This document shows, one piece after another, positions 13,780 through 15,659 of a stretch of DNA of 15,659 bases. The stretch covers positions 1 through 15,659 of the forward strand of contig JALHUG010000251.1 in NCBI GenBank assembly GCA_022866185.1, written 5' to 3'. The position numbers and the translations under genes were made by a program. This DNA comes from Dehalococcoidia bacterium (GTDB lineage: Bacteria; Chloroflexota; Dehalococcoidia; SM23-28-2). Each line of letters starts with the position of its first letter. Within the stretch, counting starts at the first letter, position 1. Below the pieces are notes generated by a model. It searched no databases, had not been told where the DNA came from, and was given only the letters and a program-made list of their open reading frames with translations.

Positions 13780-14064
13780 TGAAGCTTCAGCCTGAGGCTG
13801 ATCCGCCTCTGGGCGGAAATCGCTCGCCAAGTCATCCCTTATTCTGCGACCTGCGCCGCTTTTCAAGAAACGTTCCCGTCGGATCGCATCAGCCCTTGAC
13901 TGGCACTCCTCATAGTACACCAGCTTGAATGGCCGGTTTTGACGCGTCCAACGATTCGAACCGCTGTTGTGCTCCCGCAGCCTGGTCTCAGGAGCCTTGG
14001 ACGTGCTCCCAACGTAACGCTTGCCGTTCCTCAGGCTTTCTAGCACGTACACGTAATGTGACAC
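13741..14064 (-). CDS. GIY-YIG nuclease domain protein
   Basis: 107 residues. A single GIY-YIG domain spans about 3-78: YVYVLESL...RYVGST supplies the paired tyrosine motifs, RLREHNSG holds the catalytic Arg helix and ERFLKSGAGRRI the metal-binding Glu. This resembles small URI/YhbQ-type nucleases that cleave structured or double-stranded DNA. The start is taken as GTG at 14064, the base next to repeat copy B, whose GAGGG would be the ribosome binding site. An ATG at 14175 lies inside the tRNA and is unlikely. The last 28 residues (ASDFRPEADQPQAEAS and on) are encoded by palindromic repeats, ending within copy A. A homing or repeat-mobilising nuclease is the best guess; specificity is unknown. 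Confidence 0.85.
   Translation of the reverse strand: MSHYVYVLESLRNGKRYVGSTSKAPETRLREHNSGSNRWTRQNRPFKLVYYEECQSRADAIRRERFLKSGAGRRIRDDLASDFRPEADQPQAEASVSAGGGLASGEG
13781..13816. repeat. Additional palindromes inside the nuclease gene 3' end
   Basis: GAAGCTTC (13781-13788), CAGCCT-G-AGGCTG (13788-13800) and CCGCC-TCTG-GGCGG (13803-13816) follow copy A without a gap. They are translated as the C-terminal tail of the GIY-YIG protein. Confidence 0.8.
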
Positions 14065-14110
14065 GCGCTCTAACCCTCGCCAGAGGCGAGTCCGCCTCCC
14101 GCGGAAACTG
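14065..14110. repeat. Three-hairpin repeat, copy B (lacks first hairpin)
   Basis: It starts at GCGCTCTAACC and runs through CTCGCC-AGA-GGCGAG and the third hairpin, which has one change (CTCCC instead of CTCCG). It lies in the same orientation as copies A and C and abuts the GTG start of the GIY-YIG gene, supplying its probable ribosome binding site. Confidence 0.95.
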
Positions 14111-14130
14111 AGCCAATAAACCTTAAGTAA

Positions 14131-14207
14131 TGGTGGGCGATAGAGGACTTGAACCTCTGACCTCAGCGATGTCAACGCTGCGCTCTAACCAACTGAGCTA
14201 ATCGCCC
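14131..14207 (-). tRNA. tRNA-Val (anticodon GAC)
   Basis: 77 bases including an encoded CCA. The acceptor stem is GGGCGAT/ATCGCCC (perfect) and the D-arm GCTC...GAGC. The anticodon stem CAGCG/CGCTG carries loop TTGACAT, anticodon GAC (reads GUC and GUU), and the T-arm AGAGG-TTCAAGT-CCTCT has discriminator A. The last bases are duplicated at 13683-13696 beyond the nuclease gene. The D-arm stretch GCGCTCTAACC (plus strand 14180-14190) is identical to the common start of repeat copies A, B and C. Confidence 0.97.
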
Positions 14208-14241
14208 GCGCTATCAGCCGCCTTGTGACCTTGCAGCCCTC

Positions 14242-14307
14242 TGACCTCCCCGATTGCATCGGGGCGCTCTAACCCTCGCCAGAGGCGAGTCCGCCTCCGG
14301 CGGAAAC
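14242..14307. repeat. 66-bp three-hairpin repeat, copy C
   Basis: Same length and sequence as copy A except one base in the first loop (TGC instead of TTC). It lies between the probable tRNA-Val promoter and the tRNA 5' end (34 bases away), so it would be part of the tRNA precursor. Confidence 0.95.
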
Positions 14308-14325
14308 CGCCCGCCGCGCAGGTCG

Positions 14326-14354
14326 AAGTTAGCAGACGGGCCAAGATAAGTCAA
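14326..14354 (-). promoter_or_regulatory. Probable promoter of tRNA-Val
   Basis: TTGACT (14349-14354), 17 bases, then an extended -10 TGC-TAACTT (14326-14331). The -35 and spacing are good and the -10 is moderate. Transcription would run through copy C, the tRNA and possibly the nuclease gene toward the thrS leader; no other promoter for those is evident. Confidence 0.45.
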
Positions 14355-14447
14355 CGAGCCCACCGGCCTGGTCGATTACAGTGGGCCTTGACTCATGTCG
14401 CCAATATCCTTTGTACACTAGGCCCCTTTTTGTCTTGCCAACCCTCC

Positions 14448-14461
14448 CGCCTGCGAGTAGG
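14448..14461 (+). repeat. Direct repeat flanking the secreted-protein gene, left copy
   Basis: CGCCTGCGAGTAGG here recurs exactly at 15528-15541. The 12 bases before each copy are also partly alike. The gene at 14551-15462 lies between the two copies. Confidence 0.6.
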
Positions 14462-14550
14462 ATGGGGGCATCCTGAATTGACATTCGCGACACGATGCAG
14501 CGTGATGCGGAAGCCGGCTAGGAATCCGCCGTAGCTAGGGAGGCAGCACC

Positions 14551-15462
14551 ATGAGGAAGCTGGCATGGATTGCGGGGGCCAACGTCGCACTTGTGCTGAC
14601 AGTTGTGCTTGGCTCTGGCCTTCTGGGAGGGCAGGGAGTCTCCTCCCAGGGCACCGTCAACTTCGACATCCCCCTCACTCTCGTCCCGATCGACATCGAC
14701 CCTGACCACGATGGTCTCACCAACGGGGAGGAATACCAGGCGGGCACCGACCCCAACAACCCCGACACCGACGGCGGCGGCGAAAACGATGGCTCCGAGG
14801 TCGATTTCGGCTCCGATCCTCTCGACCCGTCTGACGATGAGATCGAGCCCCCTGAGAATCTCCGAGCGACGGCCGGGATCGGTGAGGTGACGCTAACGTT
14901 CGATGTCCAGCCTGACTACAATCACCTGATCCTCTACCACTCCACGAGCCTAGAAGCTGGCTACGTTGTGGTAGATGCCAGCGTGGCGCCCGACGGCAGT
15001 CACGTTGACCACGGCCTCACCAATGATGTCACTTACTACTACTTCATGATGGCGGTGGACGGTGATGGACACGTGAGCGCCCCGTCCAACGTGGTCTCGG
15101 CTACACCCAAGGAGGAGGCCATCTCGCCTACGCCTACGCTTACGCTTACGCCTACGCCAAGCCCAACCCCAACGCCAACGGCCACGCCTATGGCTACCCC
15201 ACCGCCCGGAACCACCCGCAGTCTGCATTGGGACCCCGGCTGGCACAACGTTTCCTGGAGCGGAGGTGCCTCCACCCCTGCAGAGGCCTTCGCCTGCGCG
15301 GAGGGCAGCTACGCCGCGGCCTATCGGCTAGTTGATGAAGGCTGGCAGTACTACTTCCCAGACAGGCCCGAGATCTCCAACATGGGGCCGCTAGATAAAT
15401 ACGACGCCTTTCTCATCCTGGTCACGGCACCCGTGAACTGTAGCATGGCCATCGCCCCCTAG
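14551..15462 (+). CDS. Secreted protein: TSP3-like calcium loops, FN3-like domain, Pro/Thr linker, C-terminal module
   Basis: 303 residues, not assignable to a named function. A signal segment (1-28, MRKLAWIAGANVALVLTVVL) directs export. Residues 50-95 hold thrombospondin type-3-like Asp/Asn loops (DPDHDGLTNGEE; DPNNPDTDGG), likely calcium-binding. An FN3-like beta domain covers about 98-187. A Pro/Thr linker (192-220) is encoded by a 6-base periodic tract. The last 80 residues (WDPGWHNVSWSG; YYFPDRPEISN; LDKYDAFLILV) form a compact module with two cysteines (249 and 297). From general knowledge I associate similar C-terminal modules with Chloroflexota exported proteins. ATG at 14551 has GGGAGG about 8 bases upstream. 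A TTGACA at 14478-14483 may be its -35, but the -10 is weak. A surface adhesive or structural role is a guess. Confidence 0.82.
   Translation: MRKLAWIAGANVALVLTVVLGSGLLGGQGVSSQGTVNFDIPLTLVPIDIDPDHDGLTNGEEYQAGTDPNNPDTDGGGENDGSEVDFGSDPLDPSDDEIEPPENLRATAGIGEVTLTFDVQPDYNHLILYHSTSLEAGYVVVDASVAPDGSHVDHGLTNDVTYYYFMMAVDGDGHVSAPSNVVSATPKEEAISPTPTLTLTPTPSPTPTPTATPMATPPPGTTRSLHWDPGWHNVSWSGGASTPAEAFACAEGSYAAAYRLVDEGWQYYFPDRPEISNMGPLDKYDAFLILVTAPVNCSMAIAP
15126..15197 (+). repeat. 6-base periodic tract (GCCTAC-like units)
   Basis: Twelve consecutive hexamers related to GCCTAC, the first five nearly identical, then drifting (GCCAAC, CCCAAC). In frame they encode the alternating Pro-Thr linker of the secreted protein. 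The low-complexity tract is prone to length change by slippage. Confidence 0.85.
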
Positions 15463-15527
15463 GACCCACCAGCCAACGCCATCGCGTGGTTCCTCGCGGC
15501 GCTGCCTTGCTCCCTTGCTCACCGCCG

Positions 15528-15541
15528 CGCCTGCGAGTAGG
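15528..15541 (+). repeat. Direct repeat flanking the secreted-protein gene, right copy
   Basis: Exact copy of CGCCTGCGAGTAGG at 14448-14461, located just upstream of the tRNA-Lys promoter. Confidence 0.6.
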
Positions 15542-15553
15542 GTGCCGCTGGCC

Positions 15554-15581
15554 TTGACTCCTATCGCCTATGTAATAAGAT
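15554..15581 (+). promoter_or_regulatory. Probable promoter of tRNA-Lys
   Basis: TTGACT (15554-15559), 16 bases, TAAGAT (15576-15581). It lies about 30 bases before the tRNA 5' end, a fitting distance for a stable RNA gene. Confidence 0.55.
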
Positions 15582-15610
15582 ATGGAAGGCATCCATCTCC
15601 GTTTGCTTAC

Positions 15611-15659
15611 GGGCCGCTAGCTCAATCGGAAGAGCAGCTGACTCTTAATCAGCGGGTTC
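15611..15659 (+). tRNA. tRNA-Lys (anticodon CUU), partial at right edge
   Basis: The 5' acceptor strand GGGCCGC, U8/A9, D-arm GCTC...GAGC and anticodon stem GCTGA/TCAGC with loop CTCTTAA (anticodon CTT) are visible. The window ends in the T-arm (GGGTTC), so the 3' half of the acceptor cannot be checked. Confidence 0.93.

Larger units (their letters stand above)
13683..14142 (-). mobile_element. Candidate GIY-YIG/palindrome element between duplicated tRNA-Val 3' ends
   Basis: A 14-base direct repeat AATGGTGGGCGATA occurs at 13683-13696 and 14129-14142 (period 446). The right copy is the CCA-end of the tRNA-Val gene plus two flanking bases; the left copy is a stand-alone duplicate. Between them are the hairpin CCCCGAT-AGA-ATCGGGG (13697-13713) touching the left repeat, repeat copy A, a GIY-YIG nuclease gene and repeat copy B. 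Duplication of a tRNA 3' end is the usual mark of site-specific integration, here without an integrase. I infer a small mobile or once-mobile unit. Confidence 0.6.

Noticed and set aside
14065..14175. Upstream ATG start for the GIY-YIG gene at 14175
   Set aside because: It lies inside the tRNA-Val anticodon region, and the extra residues would be tRNA and repeat sequence. GTG at 14064 matches the domain start and has a GAGGG upstream.
14129..14207. Group I intron or interrupted tRNA
   Set aside because: The tRNA-Val gene is complete with all stems and an encoded CCA. Only its last bases are duplicated outside.
13697..14307. CRISPR array
   Set aside because: Repeat copies are few, unevenly spaced, partly truncated, and enclose a gene and a tRNA rather than uniform spacers.

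Overview
The window is a GC-rich bacterial chromosome segment made of core translation genes with a few accessory genes between them. Gene content suggests Chloroflexota, perhaps Dehalococcoidia-like. The reasons are the clustering of thrS, infC-rpmI-rplT and pheST, a ThrS without its TGS domain, and a secreted protein with a Pro/Thr linker and a C-terminal module of a type I associate with that phylum. This placement is inference, because no rRNA or marker tree is available here.

Layout, left to right. Positions 1-846 (minus) hold the N-terminal part of a membrane sensor protein (TM, extracytoplasmic helices, TM, HAMP, probable PAS start) that runs off the left edge. Positions 847-1214 have no recognisable gene. 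Positions 1215-2926 (minus) form an operon: an Lrp/AsnC-type RAM-domain protein, a possible tiny membrane protein, and moeA. It is driven by a strong promoter at 2969-2996. A divergent promoter at 3150-3180 drives pheS-pheT (3213-6674, plus), and two tandem palindromes lie between the two promoters. A membrane-anchored, Ig-like-domain polysaccharide deacetylase (6679-8259, minus) converges on pheT with only 4 bases between them. The infC-rpmI-rplT operon (8379-9533, minus) follows. Its infC appears to start at the rare codon AUA, and both ribosomal protein genes start at UUG. Next come an overlapping biotin carboxylase and biotin carrier pair (9627-11674, minus) and thrS (11822-13564, minus).

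The most unusual stretch is 13585-14354. A T-box-like antiterminator/terminator precedes thrS but has no room for the specifier stem. Immediately upstream lies a small composite unit: a GIY-YIG nuclease gene bracketed by copies of a palindromic repeat (up to 66 bp, three hairpins per full copy). This unit sits between the 3' end of a tRNA-Val(GAC) gene and a 14-bp duplicate of that 3' end. A third repeat copy lies in the tRNA 5' leader. I read it as a candidate mini-mobile element, REP/nuclease-like, inserted at the tRNA-Val 3' end between that tRNA and the thrS leader.

The right end carries a secreted multidomain protein (14551-15462, plus) with a signal segment, thrombospondin type-3-like calcium loops, an FN3-like domain, a Pro/Thr linker and a C-terminal module. 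It is followed by a promoter and a tRNA-Lys(CUU) gene cut by the window edge. No CRISPR array, rRNA, phage gene or classical insertion-sequence transposase is visible.
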